Shown here one piece after another: positions 63,618 to 64,000 of a stretch of 64,000 bases of DNA; within the stretch, counting starts at the first letter, position 1, and every line of letters starts with the position of its first letter. The DNA comes from JBGVSA01 sp049840475 (lineage in GTDB: Bacteria; Pseudomonadota; Gammaproteobacteria; Burkholderiales; Rhodocyclaceae). The notes beneath the pieces were generated by a model, which saw nothing but the letters and a program-made list of their open reading frames with translations, was not told the origin of the DNA and did no database searches. The translations under genes and the position numbers were made by a program. The stretch is taken from NCBI GenBank assembly GCA_049840475.1, contig JASGKX010000001.1, forward strand, positions 2,542,001-2,606,000. The letters are read 5' to 3'.

Positions 63618-64000
63618 ATGTTGAGTCCTGACTCCCTGCAAAGTATCGACCGGGAAGTGGCCAAGTACCCGGCGGACCAGAAACAGTCCGCCGTCATGGC
63701 TGCATTGCGCATTGCCCAGCAGGAGAAAGGCTGGCTGGCGACCGAGACCATCGAATTCGTGGCGCGCTATTTGAGCATTCCGCCGATGGCCGCGATGGAA
63801 GTGGCGACCTTCTACAACATGTACGACCTCAAGCCGGTCGGTCGCCACAAGATCACTGTTTGTACCAACCTGCCGTGCGCGTTGTCCGGCGGTGTCAACG
63901 CTGCTGAATACCTCAAGAAAAAGCTCGGTATCGATTTCAACGAGACCACTGCCGACGGCATGTTCACGCTGAAGGAAGGCGAGTGCATGGGAGCGTGCGG
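63618..64000 (+). CDS. nuoE: NADH-quinone oxidoreductase subunit E (3' partial)
   Basis: The first 127 residues of NuoE, a thioredoxin-like subunit of the NADH dehydrogenase module holding the N1a [2Fe-2S] cluster. The cluster cysteines appear in CTNLPC and GECMGAC at the right edge; EVATFYNMYDLKPVG is typical. ATG at 63618. The gene runs out of the window, where nuoF would follow. Confidence 0.95.
   Translation, partial: MLSPDSLQSIDREVAKYPADQKQSAVMAALRIAQQEKGWLATETIEFVARYLSIPPMAAMEVATFYNMYDLKPVGRHKITVCTNLPCALSGGVNAAEYLKKKLGIDFNETTADGMFTLKEGECMGAC

Overview
The window is high-GC (roughly 63-65%) chromosomal DNA of a betaproteobacterium, most likely a Ralstonia or close Burkholderiaceae relative. 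This is inferred from the gene content and protein style: carAB-greA-yhbY-rlmE-ftsH-folP-glmM, secG-tRNA-Leu-nuoABCDE, gcvTHP behind a tandem glycine riboswitch, creBCD and tonB-exbBD. No phage, insertion sequence, CRISPR array or rRNA was seen. The window opens inside a branched-chain-amino-acid-type ABC transporter gene and closes inside nuoE.

Layout. 1-4.4 kb: ABC importer (binding protein, LivH, LivM, LivG, LivF) with overlapping genes. 4.4-5.0 kb: brnT-brnA toxin-antitoxin. 5.1-7.7 kb: aroG and cfa. 7.7-14.0 kb: sugar-acid module (LysR regulator divergent from an enolase-superfamily dehydratase, an SDR and a TRAP transporter), bracketed by two near-identical terminator hairpins. 14.1-18.2 kb: yjbEFGH/gfc exopolysaccharide cluster, with the YjbG and YjbH parts fused in one 998-residue protein and a terminator-like hairpin inside the start of yjbF. 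18.5-24.7 kb: DMT exporter and the glycine cleavage operon. 24.7-28.8 kb: creB-creC-GNAT-creD with three evenly spaced cre-tag repeats. 28.9-34 kb: RNase AM, a DUF1615 lipoprotein, an NCS1 permease, and a Fur-box-led TPR-like/ZIP pair. 34.1-37.7 kb: M23 peptidase, LysR, ene-reductase and an atypical SDR. 37.9-39.8 kb: tonB-exbB-exbD. 40-45.8 kb: a response regulator, a secreted protein, a purine phosphoribosyltransferase, an EntS-like exporter divergent from a His-rich micro-ORF across a Fur box, and an acetylornithine-type aminotransferase. 45.9-48.5 kb: hybrid histidine kinase. 48.6-64 kb: housekeeping block.

How the parts work together. Three loci share a Fur-type element beginning CAAATGRGAAT: the TPR-like/ZIP pair, tonB, and the exporter/micro-ORF. 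Together they look like an iron or metal-starvation set: energised uptake, metal import, export of a small molecule, and a possible histidine-rich membrane peptide. The LysR-dehydratase-SDR-TRAP module reads as uptake and oxidation or dehydration of a sugar acid. GcvT, GcvH and GcvP form the glycine cleavage system, probably switched on by glycine.

Quality warning. Four genes that should be intact (dctM, creC, the MFS exporter and the normally indispensable carA) each carry exactly one extra base. Three of these lie at the same short context, CGT(A/C)GAAC, on the + strand. Systematic sequencing error is the most likely explanation, so the four are annotated as broken reading frames rather than confident biological pseudogenes.
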